Source: Hyphomonadaceae bacterium
GTDB lineage: Bacteria > Pseudomonadota > Alphaproteobacteria > Caulobacterales > Hyphomonadaceae
Reading direction: 5' to 3'
DNA: 64,000 bases
Assembly: GCA_947474455.1 (NCBI GenBank)
Contig: CANJIL010000003.1
Span: forward strand, 84,121-148,120
Shown: piece after piece, positions 34,938 to 44,233 of the stretch
Position numbering within the stretch: the stretch's first letter is position 1
Layout of the letters: each line of letters begins with the position of its first letter
The notes under the pieces: generated by a model
The model's input: the letters and a program-made list of their open reading frames with translations, nothing else
Told to the model about the DNA's origin: nothing
Database searches by the model: none
Translations under genes and position numbers: made by a program

Positions 34938-37046
34938 ATGGCTCAGGCAGGCGCAATAAGTCTCGGCGGCAACTCGTTCGACTGGAACGCGTTCACCAAG
35001 CTGTTCGCCAGGGGCGAATACGCCCTCGGCCTCGGCGTCATGGCGTTGATCGTCATGCTGATCGTGCCGCTGCCGCCTTTCCTGCTCGACTTCATGCTGT
35101 CGATCTCGATCACGCTCTCCGTGCTGATCCTGATGACGGCGCTGCTGATCCGCAAGCCGCTCGAATTCTCCGCCTTCCCGACCGTCTTGCTGCTGGCCAC
35201 GCTGTTGCGCCTCGCCCTCAACATCGCCACCACCCGCCTGATCCTTTCACACGGTCACGAAGGCCCGCAGGCCGCCGGCAACATCATTGAGGCTTTCGGC
35301 GGCTTCGTGATGCAGGGCAACTTCATCATCGGCGTCGTGGTCTTCATCATCCTGATTATCGTGAACTTCGTGGTCGTTACGAAGGGTTCGGGCCGCATCG
35401 CCGAAGTCGCCGCCCGCTTCACCCTCGACGCCATGCCAGGCAAGCAGATGGCGATCGACGCCGATCTCTCCGCCGGCATGATCACCGAAGAAGAAGCCCG
35501 CAGGCGGCGCAAGGAGCTCGAAGGCGAAAGCAATTTCTATGGCGCGATGGACGGCGCCTCGAAATTTGTGCGCGGCGACGCCATGGCCGGCATCCTGATA
35601 ACCTTCATCAATGTGATCGGCGGCATGATCATCGGCGTGGCGCAGGAAGGCATCACCTTCGAACAGGCCGCCAACTCCTACACTCTGCTTACCGTCGGCG
35701 ACGGCATCGTCTCGCAAATCCCCGCCCTCGTGGTCTCCGTCGCGGCCGGCATGCTAGTTTCCAAGGCAGGCGTCGACGGCGCCGCCGACAAGGCCATCGG
35801 CATCCAGCTCTTCACCAACCCGCAGGGCCTCGCCATGGCGGCCGTCACGGCCGGCCTCATCGGCCTCCTGCCCGGTATGCCGATGATTCCCTTCTTCGCC
35901 CTCGCCGGCGGCGCGGGTTACATGGCGTGGCGCGGGTTCCAGAAACAGGCCCAGGCCGAAGATAACAAGGTCCGTGAGGAAGCCGCCGCCCAGCGCGCCA
36001 AACCCGTCGCGGAAGCCCCGATCTCGCAATCGCTCGCCGTCGACGACATCAAGATCGAACTCGGCTTCGGCCTGCTGGGCTTCATCAACGAAACCTCGGG
36101 CCGCAAACTCACCGATCAGGTCAAGGCGGTCCGCCGCCAGGTCGCCTCGGAGTTCGGCTTCGTCGTCCCTCAGGTCCGCATCATCGACAATCTCGAGCTC
36201 GGCTCGGAAGACTACCGCATCCTCATCAAGGAAGTCGTCGCCGGCCGCGGCAAGCTGCGCCCACAGCTCCACCTCGCCATGGACGCCTCCGGCGCCGCAC
36301 CGCCCATCCCCGGCGAGAAGGTCAACGAACCGGTCTTCGGCCTACCCGCCGTCTGGGTCGACGACACGATGAAGGAAAACGCCGCGATCGCGGGCTACAC
36401 CATCGTCGACGCCGCCACCGTCCTCACCACCCACTTCACCGAACTCGTGAAGGAGAACATGGCCGAACTCCTCACCTTTGGCAGCGTCCGGCAGCTCATC
36501 GATGATCTGCCCAAGGCCCAGTCTGCTCTCGTCGCCGACATCGCGCCCTCGCAGATCACCGTCTCCGGCATCCAGCGCATCCTGCAGAACCTGCTGCGCG
36601 AGCGCATCTCGGTCCGCGACTTCGGCACGATCCTCGAAGCCATCGCCGAGGCGACCTCCGCATCGACCGATCTTCTCACCGTCACCGAGCACGTCCGCTC
36701 GCGCCTCGCCCGCCAGCTCTGCAATGCGCACCTCGACGCCAGCGGCGCCCTCCCGGTCGTCGCGCTCTCCCCCAACTGGGAGCAGACCTTCGCCGAAGCG
36801 CTCGTCGGCCAGGGCGCGGACCGCCAGCTCGCCCTCGAACCGTCGCGACTGCATCAGTTCGTCGCCGACTTGCGCAACGCCTTCGAACGCGCATCTCAGA
36901 CCGGCGAGAGCCCCGTCCTGCTCACGTCGGCTGCGATCCGCCCCTACGTCCGCTCGCTGGTCGAACGCTTCCGGCCGCAGACCACCGTGATGTCGCAGAA
37001 CGAGATCCACCCCAAGGCGCGGCTGCGTTCAGCCGGGGCCGTGTAA
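34938..37046 (+). CDS. flhA: Flagellar biosynthesis protein FlhA
   Basis: FlhA is the main export-gate protein of the flagellar type III system. The 702-residue protein has about eight membrane helices in the first 330 residues, including the conserved F-P-T-V-L-L-L-A-T-L-L-R-L-A-L-N-I. A linker follows, then a large cytoplasmic domain that binds chaperones and the ATPase (G-L-L-G-F-I-N-E-T-S-G to the end). It begins 5 bases after flbD, which suggests it extends the fliF operon. No frameshift or unusual composition is seen. Confidence 0.96.
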   Translation: MAQAGAISLGGNSFDWNAFTKLFARGEYALGLGVMALIVMLIVPLPPFLLDFMLSISITLSVLILMTALLIRKPLEFSAFPTVLLLATLLRLALNIATTRLILSHGHEGPQAAGNIIEAFGGFVMQGNFIIGVVVFIILIIVNFVVVTKGSGRIAEVAARFTLDAMPGKQMAIDADLSAGMITEEEARRRRKELEGESNFYGAMDGASKFVRGDAMAGILITFINVIGGMIIGVAQEGITFEQAANSYTLLTVGDGIVSQIPALVVSVAAGMLVSKAGVDGAADKAIGIQLFTNPQGLAMAAVTAGLIGLLPGMPMIPFFALAGGAGYMAWRGFQKQAQAEDNKVREEAAAQRAKPVAEAPISQSLAVDDIKIELGFGLLGFINETSGRKLTDQVKAVRRQVASEFGFVVPQVRIIDNLELGSEDYRILIKEVVAGRGKLRPQLHLAMDASGAAPPIPGEKVNEPVFGLPAVWVDDTMKENAAIAGYTIVDAATVLTTHFTELVKENMAELLTFGSVRQLIDDLPKAQSALVADIAPSQITVSGIQRILQNLLRERISVRDFGTILEAIAEATSASTDLLTVTEHVRSRLARQLCNAHLDASGALPVVALSPNWEQTFAEALVGQGADRQLALEPSRLHQFVADLRNAFERASQTGESPVLLTSAAIRPYVRSLVERFRPQTTVMSQNEIHPKARLRSAGAV

Positions 37047-37069
37047 AGCGTTCGAGGAGGAACCCGACC

Positions 37070-38044
37070 ATGAAGATGAAGATGTTCGTGGGCCGAACCG
37101 AGGAAGAGGCCATGGCGATGGTCCGCGCCGAAATGGGTCCGGACGCGGTCATCCTCTCCACGCGCGAGGATGACGGCCGGGTCGAAATCCGCGCCGCCGT
37201 CGAGCGCAACTTCGGTCAGAAATTCGCGGCCCCGAAATTCGCCGAGCCGCGCCCGATGTTCGACGAGACGCGCTCGCAGCTCGCTTCCACCCTGCGCTGG
37301 CACGGCGCGCCAGATGGCTTCGTTCACCTGGTCGCCGAAGCCGGAAGCCGGCTCGGCGCCGGAATGGAGGCGATCAACTCGCTCTCCGTCGGCATCGAGG
37401 GTGTGCTCACCTTCAACCCGATCAACCCGCGCCCGGCCAAGTCCCTCATGCTCGTCGGCCCGCCCGGCTCGGGCAAGACCACGGCCGTCGCCAAGCTCGC
37501 GACTCTTCTGTCGGACAAGAAAGATCCGCTCGAAGCCGTCGCAGCTGACTTCGATGCATCGGGCCAGGTGTCTCGCCTCGCTGCCTTAATGCTTAAGCCC
37601 ACGGTAACCTTTGCGCTCTCGCCCGATCATTTGATGAAACTGGTGCGCGACACAGACGATCGCGGACAAAAACTTGTCATCGATTGCCCCTCATTTAACC
37701 CGCTCGACGAAGCGGACATGCTGCGCTGTAGGGACTTGATTTCCTATATGAATATCGAGCCGATCCTGGTGCTGGCCGCCGATGGCCACCCGATGGAGAT
37801 CGAGGACAATGCGCGCGCCTTCGCCCAAGCGGGTTGCAAGCGTGTCATTCTTACCCGGATTGATGCGGTTAGACGTCGCGGCGGAGTAATAGCTGCAATT
37901 TCTTCGGCGCGGTTAAGCATCGCTCAACTAGGTTCAACGTCTAGTGTACGTGGCGGACTGGCGCCTGCCTCGGCTGGACGTATCGCCCGGTTATTCGTGA
38001 CCGGGACCACCGAAGCAGCGAACCAGCTCAAAGGAGCCGCGTGA
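37070..38044 (+). CDS. flhF: Flagellar SRP-like GTPase FlhF
   Basis: FlhF is an SRP-type GTPase that sets the position of the polar flagellum. The 324 residues comprise an N-terminal basic/variable region (about 1-115), then the G domain with P-loop G-P-P-G-S-G-K-T-T (about 128) and late motifs L-V-I-D-C-P-S-F and L-T-R-I-D-A. The ATG has AGGAGG about 10 bases upstream. It overlaps flhG by a base, so the GTPase and its ATPase partner are coupled. The linker is short relative to gammaproteobacterial FlhF. Confidence 0.88.
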   Translation: MKMKMFVGRTEEEAMAMVRAEMGPDAVILSTREDDGRVEIRAAVERNFGQKFAAPKFAEPRPMFDETRSQLASTLRWHGAPDGFVHLVAEAGSRLGAGMEAINSLSVGIEGVLTFNPINPRPAKSLMLVGPPGSGKTTAVAKLATLLSDKKDPLEAVAADFDASGQVSRLAALMLKPTVTFALSPDHLMKLVRDTDDRGQKLVIDCPSFNPLDEADMLRCRDLISYMNIEPILVLAADGHPMEIEDNARAFAQAGCKRVILTRIDAVRRRGGVIAAISSARLSIAQLGSTSSVRGGLAPASAGRIARLFVTGTTEAANQLKGAA

Positions 38045-38889
38045 TGATGAACTTCGGATCGCGAAAGACTGAAACGAAAGGCGGCGCCCGTTCTCGTCTG
38101 GCGCCAGCCTCTGTTCTGGCTGTGGCCTCGGGCAAGGGCGGGGTTGGTAAGACATGGCTCTCGACCACGCTGGCGGCATGCTTTGCGAAAATGGGCCGTC
38201 GCACCCTGCTGGTGGACGGCGATCTCGGCCTCGCCAATGTCGACGTGCAGCTTGGCATCGCCCCCGAAACGGATCTCGCCGCGGTCATCGCCGGCTGGGT
38301 CGAGCTCGAGGATGCGGTCTGCAAGGTGAATGGCGGCGCCGGCTCTGAAATCGGTTTCGACGTGCTGCCCGGCCGCTCCGGCTCCGGCGCACTCGCTGGA
38401 CTGCCCGCTGAAGAAGCCTCGCGTCTTGCAGCTTCTCTCACGGCCCTCGCCCTTCAATATGACCAGGTCATCGTCGACCTCGGCGCCGGCATCGAAGACA
38501 ACGTCATGCGGCTCGCGCGTGCGTGCGACCGCTGCCTCATTGTCGCCAACGACGAGCCGACCTCGATGACTGACGCCTACGCCTTCATCAAGGTGCTGCG
38601 CGGCTATGCGCCGAGCGTGCAACCCTGGATCGCCATCAACATGGCGGATACGCGCGTCGCCGGTCGCCGCACCTACGAGGCCCTCGCCCGCGCAAGCCAA
38701 ACCTTTCTCGGCTTCCGCCCGCCCCTCGCCGGCATCGTCCTGCGCGACCTGAAAGTGCGCGAAGCCATCCGCCAGCAGAAGACGATCGTCTCGATCGACC
38801 CGCAGGCGCAGGCGGCCCTCGACGCCCAGCAGATCGCCGAAGCCATGATCCGCGGCGGCGCCGAAAACTCCGTCGCCCAATCGGCCTGA
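38044..38889 (+). CDS. flhG: MinD/ParA-like ATPase FlhG (FleN)
   Basis: This MinD-family ATPase limits flagellar number together with FlhF. It has 281 residues with the deviant Walker A A-S-G-K-G-G-V-G-K-T (about 30), switch I D-G-D-L-G-L-A-N-V-D, and V-I-V-D-L-G-A-G near 140. The end (Q-Q-I-A-E-A-M-I) lacks an obvious long membrane-targeting helix. The start at 38044 has AAGGAG 7 bases upstream; a GTG at 38041 is also possible. It is coupled to flhF by overlap with its stop codon. Confidence 0.9.
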   Translation: MMNFGSRKTETKGGARSRLAPASVLAVASGKGGVGKTWLSTTLAACFAKMGRRTLLVDGDLGLANVDVQLGIAPETDLAAVIAGWVELEDAVCKVNGGAGSEIGFDVLPGRSGSGALAGLPAEEASRLAASLTALALQYDQVIVDLGAGIEDNVMRLARACDRCLIVANDEPTSMTDAYAFIKVLRGYAPSVQPWIAINMADTRVAGRRTYEALARASQTFLGFRPPLAGIVLRDLKVREAIRQQKTIVSIDPQAQAALDAQQIAEAMIRGGAENSVAQSA

Positions 38890-39003
38890 TCGGCGCCTAA
38901 CAAGCCCGCTCGTACCGCGCCCTGAGCGCCACCAAACGCTGACGCTGCAATATTGCGCGCTGAACCGGTTGTGCAACGCACGCGAGAACGCCAGATTCAG
39001 CGG

Positions 39004-39171
39004 ATGAAGTTCCTGATCTACGCCTTCGTGTTCGTGGCCGCAGCCTCGCTGGTGATCGGCATCGTCATCGGCCTGGCGCTGAAACTCATTGGCATGATCG
39101 CCTTCGCCGTCCTCATCGTCGCCGGCATCCTCTTCCTCGCCCGCCTCATGCGCGGCCGCCGCGAGTTCTGA
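39004..39171 (+). CDS. Small membrane protein of unknown function
   Basis: This 55-residue protein is almost wholly hydrophobic, with two membrane helices (about 3-25 and 27-47) and a basic C-terminus R-L-M-R-G-R-R-E-F that should face the cytoplasm. An in-frame start at 38953 would add a polar 17-residue extension, but the ATG at 39004 puts the first helix at the N-terminus. It follows flhG by about 115 bases. The family is not recognised, and short membrane proteins of this kind are easily missed. Confidence 0.6.
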   Translation: MKFLIYAFVFVAAASLVIGIVIGLALKLIGMIAFAVLIVAGILFLARLMRGRREF

Positions 39172-39323
39172 TCGCCGCCTTTCTCTAGGCAACAGGCGCC
39201 CGCGCACCTCACGCCATCTGGAGGGTACCCTCATGTACGCGCGCCCGACGCTGGACGAGGTCCAGCTTTCTGGAACCCAAAGGTACGCAGGGCGCTCGAT
39301 CAGTGGTTTAGTCTTCATGATGA

Positions 39324-39428
39324 GCTGCCAGCGAAGCTTGCGCCGGTCGAACGAGGGGCTTCGCCACCCGCTATGATCGCAGGGCCACCCGCTTCAAAGC
39401 CTTCATCCACCTCGCCCGCGCAATGTAA
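39324..39428 (+). mobile_element. Transposase C-terminal remnant (IS5-like DDE type)
   Basis: One frame reads G-F-A-T-R-Y-D-R-R-A-T-R-F-K-A-F-I-H-L-A and ends in TAA at 39428, the usual C-terminus of an IS5-type DDE transposase (R-x-A-T-R-Y-D-x-x-A). The upstream part is interrupted by a TGA at 39321 and is not recognisable. The rest of the gap 39172-39493 holds no convincing gene, although a frame at about 39275-39370 (A-L-D-Q-W-F-S-L-H-D-E-L-P) may be another fragment. No terminal inverted repeats were identified. Confidence 0.45.
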
Positions 39429-39493
39429 TGGGGTACATGAATGTCGATCCGTCCTAATACGATGGGAATGCTGGTCGCCGCCGAACGCCCGTC

Positions 39494-40213
39494 GTGATTG
39501 CGCGAATGACCGCTATTCGCCGCAACAAGCCGATATTTGCGACAGTGGCGAGAGTTCCTGCACGGCCAAAATCCCGTATACCGACGCCTGCCACTGCTGG
39601 AGCACCCAGATTGTCACACCCATCCGGAATACCCCCCCCGCACTGGTTCGCGGCGGGCCTGGTCGGCTTGGCCGGACTGGCTCTACTTGGGACGATGTGG
39701 CTATCGGGCGGTGATTTCTGGCGCATGCAGCGCCCCTTCATGGCTGTGACCCTGATCTCCGCCGCCACGCTGATCGTAGCCGCGACGATGGCTGCCGGCC
39801 TGCCTCGAGGCCGTTTGCGCTCGCTGATGATCGCGCTGGTCGTCATTGCCATTCTTGCGACCTTTCTAGGCGAAGGTCTTGCCGAGCGCCTCCGATTTGA
39901 TGAGCTTCGCGCCTCGCTCGCGATGGAAGTGGAGACCGTCCACCGCGGCGGCGACTGCATCACCCCCTGCCGGATCGACTCCCGAGAGCCCCTGCGCGTG
40001 GCCTTCCAACTGAGCGGCGAAGGCAAACACTGGAGCGGTGTCTGCTACGACGCAACCGACACGATCAACGGCGTGGAGTTCGGGGGCTCTGTCCGCCCGC
40101 CCAACGTCACCCAAGCGGTCATGCTCGGCAAAGCAAGCGCAATGTTCAGCGGCGAAGTCCGTCACGCGCCGTCGTGGGGCGACCACTGGTATGGCTGTTC
40201 AACGCGGCCGTGA
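39494..40213 (+). CDS. Hypothetical membrane protein
   Basis: This 239-residue frame has a polar basic N-terminus (1-50), three probable membrane helices at about 52-70, 80-100 and 108-126, and a C-terminal domain of about 110 residues with three Cys (G-D-C-I-T-P-C, V-C-Y-D-A) that may lie outside the cytoplasm. The start is uncertain (GTG 39494 or ATG 39506). It lies between transposase remnants, next to another unknown secreted protein. The family is not recognised. Confidence 0.55.
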   Translation: MIARMTAIRRNKPIFATVARVPARPKSRIPTPATAGAPRLSHPSGIPPPHWFAAGLVGLAGLALLGTMWLSGGDFWRMQRPFMAVTLISAATLIVAATMAAGLPRGRLRSLMIALVVIAILATFLGEGLAERLRFDELRASLAMEVETVHRGGDCITPCRIDSREPLRVAFQLSGEGKHWSGVCYDATDTINGVEFGGSVRPPNVTQAVMLGKASAMFSGEVRHAPSWGDHWYGCSTRP

Positions 40214-40390
40214 CTAAGAGGCCCGACGGAGAATGCCTGACGCAGCGGATCGGCGCCAGCAGCCAATATGAGCATGCGCGTTGCCGCGCCGAAATTGACA
40301 GGCGCTTGGTTCTACGCCCACAAGTGAATCGGGGGCCGTCAGACCGGCCGTTTGCCATTGCCAGCTTTCCAAACGGGGTCAGAGGCCAAT

Positions 40391-41632
40391 ATGCTCAATC
40401 GCTGGATCGCGCGCATGTGCATCGGCTTGACGCTGCTCGGCGGCGGTCTGCTCGCAACGCCATCGTGGGCGGTAAACGAGCATACGCAGCTGGCCGTCTC
40501 CGCCTATGTCAACATAACCGTCCCGGCAATCGCCCGTCTGAAGCCCTACATCGACAAGTCGGCATCTGATCGAGCGAATGCGCTTGCGACGACGGGAATC
40601 ACGGAGACGACATGCGTTGCGCCCACCACCGAAAGTATCTCTGCAGGTGAGCACTTTGCAGAAGGCGCGGGCAATCTGTGTCAGGCATTGATCGCTTGGA
40701 TGCAGAACGAAGACATCTTCACTTGCAGCCGCGTGAAGTTCTCCGGAATCGATTTTGCGCACACCGAGCCTGTGGATGCGACGATCGCAAAGCTGCACAA
40801 GTCGGAAGGCATCGTGTCGACGCGGCTGCAGCTTCAGAAAGCCGCCGGCTGCGCAACCAAGACCGTTGCCTACTGGGGGCCCAGGCTGCTTGATCTCGTG
40901 GACTGGCTATCGGCAAGCGTCAGCAACGTGGGCGAACTCCAGGCGCCATCCGGCGGCGGCGCAGCGCCCACGCAAAAAGCGTTCGAGTACGCGGTCTTCC
41001 AGTGCCATCTCGCCTATAACGCCGATGAAAACGCCAAATCAGCCGTTACTGATGCTGCAGACGATGCCTGTTACGCGATGAACTACCTTTTCGAGCACAA
41101 GGCGCTCGACGCCTGCCGCACGCTCGACCGCTCCATCACGAAAGCTGTTTCGATGGGCGCCTGCGATCCGCTTGCAGCCCAAGCGGATCAACTCTCCCAC
41201 AAGCTTGCCCAGAGGTTCGGCGGCCTCAACTGCGGCATGGTGATCGCCACCGCCAAGGTCGATGAAGATGACGCCAAGGCCAGGCAGCTAGCCGCCGCTA
41301 CGCCGCCGCCCCCGCCTAGCCAGCCCGCGCCCAAACCGTATGAAAAGCGCAACGCCATCGTCAATGAGATCAACGCCGAGACGCAATCATTCAACAACAG
41401 CTTGGAAGTGGCCCAGCGCTGGTTCGATCGCGGCGAAGACTACGAAGCTTGCGGATATTACCAGCAAGCGCTGGCCGGCTTGCGCAAACTGGAAACCTTG
41501 TACTCAGACCTTAACCGCGAGACGGGAAACTCCGACTACAATGCCAAGTCCAGAGAGATGAAAGACCAACAGGTCATCGTGCTCGATGGCTACGGCGACA
41601 TGTGCATGGAAGCAGAACGCCGTCTGTATTGA
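40391..41632 (+). CDS. Secreted protein of unknown function, Cys-rich helical
   Basis: This 413-residue protein has a clear signal peptide (basic start, G-L-T-L-L-G-G-G-L-L, cleavage near S-W-A/V-N). The mature part is mostly helical with at least ten cysteines in positions suggesting disulfides (for example T-T-C-V, L-C-Q-A-L, F-T-C-S, D-A-C-R-T-L, G-A-C-D-P, E-A-C-G-Y-Y). A Pro-rich linker (P-P-P-P-P-S-Q-P-A-P) precedes a C-terminal domain resembling a TPR unit. The ATG at 40391 follows AGAGG. It lies in the accessory patch between transposase remnants. Confidence 0.75.
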   Translation: MLNRWIARMCIGLTLLGGGLLATPSWAVNEHTQLAVSAYVNITVPAIARLKPYIDKSASDRANALATTGITETTCVAPTTESISAGEHFAEGAGNLCQALIAWMQNEDIFTCSRVKFSGIDFAHTEPVDATIAKLHKSEGIVSTRLQLQKAAGCATKTVAYWGPRLLDLVDWLSASVSNVGELQAPSGGGAAPTQKAFEYAVFQCHLAYNADENAKSAVTDAADDACYAMNYLFEHKALDACRTLDRSITKAVSMGACDPLAAQADQLSHKLAQRFGGLNCGMVIATAKVDEDDAKARQLAAATPPPPPSQPAPKPYEKRNAIVNEINAETQSFNNSLEVAQRWFDRGEDYEACGYYQQALAGLRKLETLYSDLNRETGNSDYNAKSREMKDQQVIVLDGYGDMCMEAERRLY

Positions 41633-41735
41633 GGCTCGCTGAACCCTGGCTACCAGTAGCTATTTGGGGCGGAAGCCGCGCAAAAACGCGAGCGCCGTTC
41701 TCTTTTGGGTCTGAGGCGCCGTCGTCGGGGCCGAC

Positions 41736-41885
41736 TCATGTGGCCATCGCCCGGATCAGCGGGCGGACGCCGAAGAGCGCCATCATCCGCTTCAGATTGT
41801 AGGCGAGCGCGTTGAGGCTCATGTCGGTTTTGACCTTGGGAAGCGCCCCGGTGAGGAAGTGCGTCGCACCCATCCAGGCCTTGAT
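41736..41885 (-). mobile_element. Transposase C-terminal remnant (IS1182-like)
   Basis: The reverse strand encodes T-H-F-L-T-G-A-L-P-K-V-K-T-D-M-S-L-N-A-L and then A-Y-N-L-K-R-M-M, the characteristic C-terminal end of DDE transposases of the IS1182 group, stopping at 41736. The frame upstream of about 41885 is unrelated sequence, so only the last 50 residues survive. The rest of the gap 41633-41997 holds nothing else recognisable. Together with the remnant near 39.4 kb it brackets the two unknown genes. Confidence 0.7.
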
Positions 41886-41997
41886 TGCGGATCCCGACCT
41901 AGATCGGCCGACTATTCCGAAATTAGGTCGACCACGCTCGTGGGGCGATTGAGCGCGCCTCCGGCGTGGTCCGCACCCTTTACGACGAGGGGACTTC

Positions 41998-42183
41998 ATG
42001 GGCGGAAACGCGGACATGCCGTCTTTCGTGCTTTACCTGATCGGCTACGTGATCCTGTCCGCCGGCATCCTCTTCGCCGCGAGCATTCTCGGCGTCAGCG
42101 CCTAATGGATCGCAGTCATTGGTCTCGTTCTGCCGGGACTCGGCGTGATCACCGGCGACGCCAAGACCCGCCGCCGCGATGCG
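41998..42183 (+). pseudogene. Small two-helix membrane protein with in-frame TAA
   Basis: The ATG at 41998 has a strong AGGGGAC site. The frame encodes a membrane helix (F-V-L-Y-L-I-G-Y-V-I-L-S-A-G-I-L-F-A-A), reaches TAA at 42103, and continues in frame with a second helix (W-I-A-V-I-G-L-V-L-P-G-L-G-V) and a basic end G-D-A-K-T-R-R-R-D. Short two-helix proteins of this layout, about 60 residues, are common in alphaproteobacteria. The TAA therefore looks like a nonsense mutation; a 35-residue single-helix product may still be made. Confidence 0.5.
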
Positions 42184-42219
42184 CTCCCCGTAAGCAGACC
42201 CTCAAGCGACAACACTGGC

Positions 42220-42636
42220 CTACTTGCCTGCAGATCCTGCCCGGTTGATCGCGACCTCGTCGAGCATCGCCTGTTCGCGTGCGGACCGCTCCGCAGCAGC
42301 GCGCTTACCTTCCTGCTCGATCAGCTGCTCGAATTTCGACTTCTCGACATAAGCTTCCTGCAGCTTTTCCCGGATTCCGCTCAGCGCGCCGTCTAGCGAC
42401 TGCACGTGTTGCTCAACCTCGTCGAGCTGCCGCTTCACACGCAGCCGGTACGCCGGGAGCATCGAAGCGAACATAGAATTTCCGGCTGCCGCAGCAATTT
42501 CCTGTTTCTCGCGTGCGGTGATGGCGCCTTGCTTCGCCCGAAGCTCATCCATCTGCTGCTGGATCTTCGCTGCCTCGACGCCGAGTTCGTCCATCCGGCG
42601 TTGCGCGACCTTGAGAAGCGTATGGAGCGACTTCAT
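42220..42636 (-). CDS. fliJ: Flagellar export chaperone FliJ
   Basis: FliJ is the coiled-coil stalk that couples the FliI ATPase to the FlhA gate. The 138-residue protein is almost completely helical with strong coiled-coil character and the family pattern M-K-S-L-H-T-L-L-K-V-A-Q-R-R-M-D-E-L-G at the start. FliJ sequences diverge strongly, so position directly after fliI, with a 4-base overlap, is important support. A 12-residue variable tail follows the last helix. Confidence 0.88.
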   Translation of the reverse strand: MKSLHTLLKVAQRRMDELGVEAAKIQQQMDELRAKQGAITAREKQEIAAAAGNSMFASMLPAYRLRVKRQLDEVEQHVQSLDGALSGIREKLQEAYVEKSKFEQLIEQEGKRAAAERSAREQAMLDEVAINRAGSAGK

Positions 42637-43997
42637 TTAGCAGCTCTCTTCCCCGGAACAGCAGACGGCGCGGGCGGCATCAGTACAGCCTCGAGGCTGG
42701 CGATCGCAGCCTCTGGCGTCGTCACCTCATGCACATCCTGTTGCAGGAACGCCTCGATCTGCGGCCACAGCCGCACAGCTTCATCCACCTCTGCGTCGGC
42801 GCCTTTTGCATACGCGCCGATCCGCACCAGCTCTTCCATGTTCGAATACAGCGAGATCAGCTTGCGCGCCTTGCCGGCAACGGCCTTCTCGCGCGGTCCC
42901 TGCAGCTGCGTCTGCAACCGCGAGATCGACTTCAGCACATCCACCGCAGGGAAACGCCCACGCTCCGCAATGTGCCGGGACAGCGTAATGTGCCCATCCA
43001 GAATAGCGCGCACCGCATCGGCGACAGGCTCGTTATGATCGTCCCCGTCCACCAGCACGGTGAACAGGCCGGTGATATGGCCCTGCTTCTGCCCGTCCGA
43101 AACCGTGAGCCCCGGCCCCGCACGCTCGAGCAGTTTCGGCAGCTCCGCGAACACCGACGGCGTATATCCCCGCGTCGTCGGCGGCTCGCCAGCCGCGAGG
43201 CCGATCTCCCTCTGCGCCATCGCAAAGCGTGTCACGGAGTCGAGGAAACAGACCACCTGCTTCCCCTCGTCGCGAAAATGTTCAGCCACCGCCAGTGTGA
43301 GCCAGGCGGCACGGCGCCGACGCGGCGCGGCCTCATCCGATGTCGCCGTGACGATCACAGATTTCTGCAGGCCCTCCGGCCCCAGCGTATCCTCGACGAA
43401 TTCCCGCACCTCGCGGCCGCGTTCGCCGATCAGCCCGATCACGATCACATCCGCATCCGCCCCGCGCGCGAGCATCGACATGATCGTTGACTTGCCAACG
43501 CCCGATCCCGCGAACACGCCAAGCCTCTGCCCACGTGCGCAAGGCGCGAACACATCGATCGCCTTGACGCCGAGCGCCATCTTCTGGTCAACGCGCGCCC
43601 GCATCTGTGCGTTGGGCGCAATCGCCCTCACCTGCCGCGGCTTCCAGCCGGGCCGCAGCGGACCTTTGCTATCGAGCGGTTCAGCGAACGCATCGATCAC
43701 CCGCCCGAGCCACTGTTCGGAGGGCCGCACCGTGTCTAACCCGGATGTAAAGAGAACCGGCGCGCCCGGCCCAAGCCCGTCCAGCGGATCGCACGCCAGC
43801 AGGATCGCCCGGTCGCCTTCAAAACCGACAAGCTCGCCCCGTGGCCCCGCTTCGTCCCCGAAACGAACCGCAGCCCCGAGCCTCATTGCCTGCGCAGGTC
43901 CGGCCGCTTCGATGCGCAATCCCTCAAGCGCGGTGACACGGCCCTCAAACTGGCGGGGCTCCAGGGCCTTCAGATCGCGGATGGCCGAAGCCAGCAT
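42633..43997 (-). CDS. fliI: Flagellum-specific ATPase FliI
   Basis: FliI is the hexameric ATPase of flagellar type III export. The 454 residues contain the N-terminal ring domain, Walker A G-S-G-V-G-K-S-T near residue 172, the R-G-R-E-V-R-E-F motif, Walker B-like V-V-C-F-L-D-S near 250, and a C-terminal helical domain. It is divergent from ctrA, with about 250 bases between the starts holding the shared regulatory region, and it overlaps fliJ by 4 bases. Confidence 0.95.
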   Translation of the reverse strand: MLASAIRDLKALEPRQFEGRVTALEGLRIEAAGPAQAMRLGAAVRFGDEAGPRGELVGFEGDRAILLACDPLDGLGPGAPVLFTSGLDTVRPSEQWLGRVIDAFAEPLDSKGPLRPGWKPRQVRAIAPNAQMRARVDQKMALGVKAIDVFAPCARGQRLGVFAGSGVGKSTIMSMLARGADADVIVIGLIGERGREVREFVEDTLGPEGLQKSVIVTATSDEAAPRRRRAAWLTLAVAEHFRDEGKQVVCFLDSVTRFAMAQREIGLAAGEPPTTRGYTPSVFAELPKLLERAGPGLTVSDGQKQGHITGLFTVLVDGDDHNEPVADAVRAILDGHITLSRHIAERGRFPAVDVLKSISRLQTQLQGPREKAVAGKARKLISLYSNMEELVRIGAYAKGADAEVDEAVRLWPQIEAFLQQDVHEVTTPEAAIASLEAVLMPPAPSAVPGKRAAK

Positions 43998-44061
43998 TTA
44001 TCAAAGCCCGTCATAAATATTGGCCATAGGCCTTTGGAAAAGTGATCAGGGGGGAATAGGG

Positions 44062-44233
44062 TTTCCGGGCCGTTAACCACGAGAAACCTTGCAAATCCGG
44101 GGCTTTGGGACTCTTGCGGCCCCATGGAATCACGGTAACGGTTATGAATCTGCCCAGCCGGGTGGAAACCAGCCGTTAACGTTTTCGACGCCTAAATGCG
44201 AGGGTTAATTCCGCCGCAAGGCAACCGCGATTC
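44062..44233 (+). promoter_or_regulatory. ctrA upstream region with four GANTC sites and a CtrA half-site
   Basis: The leader contains GANTC sites at 44109 (GACTC), 44127 (GAATC), 44146 (GAATC) and 44229 (GATTC), four in 125 bases, the last one inside the leader just 14 bases before the ctrA start. A TTAACCAC half-site lies at 44073-44080 with an imperfect partner (TTTC) 7 bases upstream; GTTAACG (44175) and GGTTAAT (44203) also occur. In Caulobacter, methylation of a GANTC site by CcrM silences a ctrA promoter and CtrA acts on its own gene. Both mechanisms are possible here but not shown. Confidence 0.55.
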
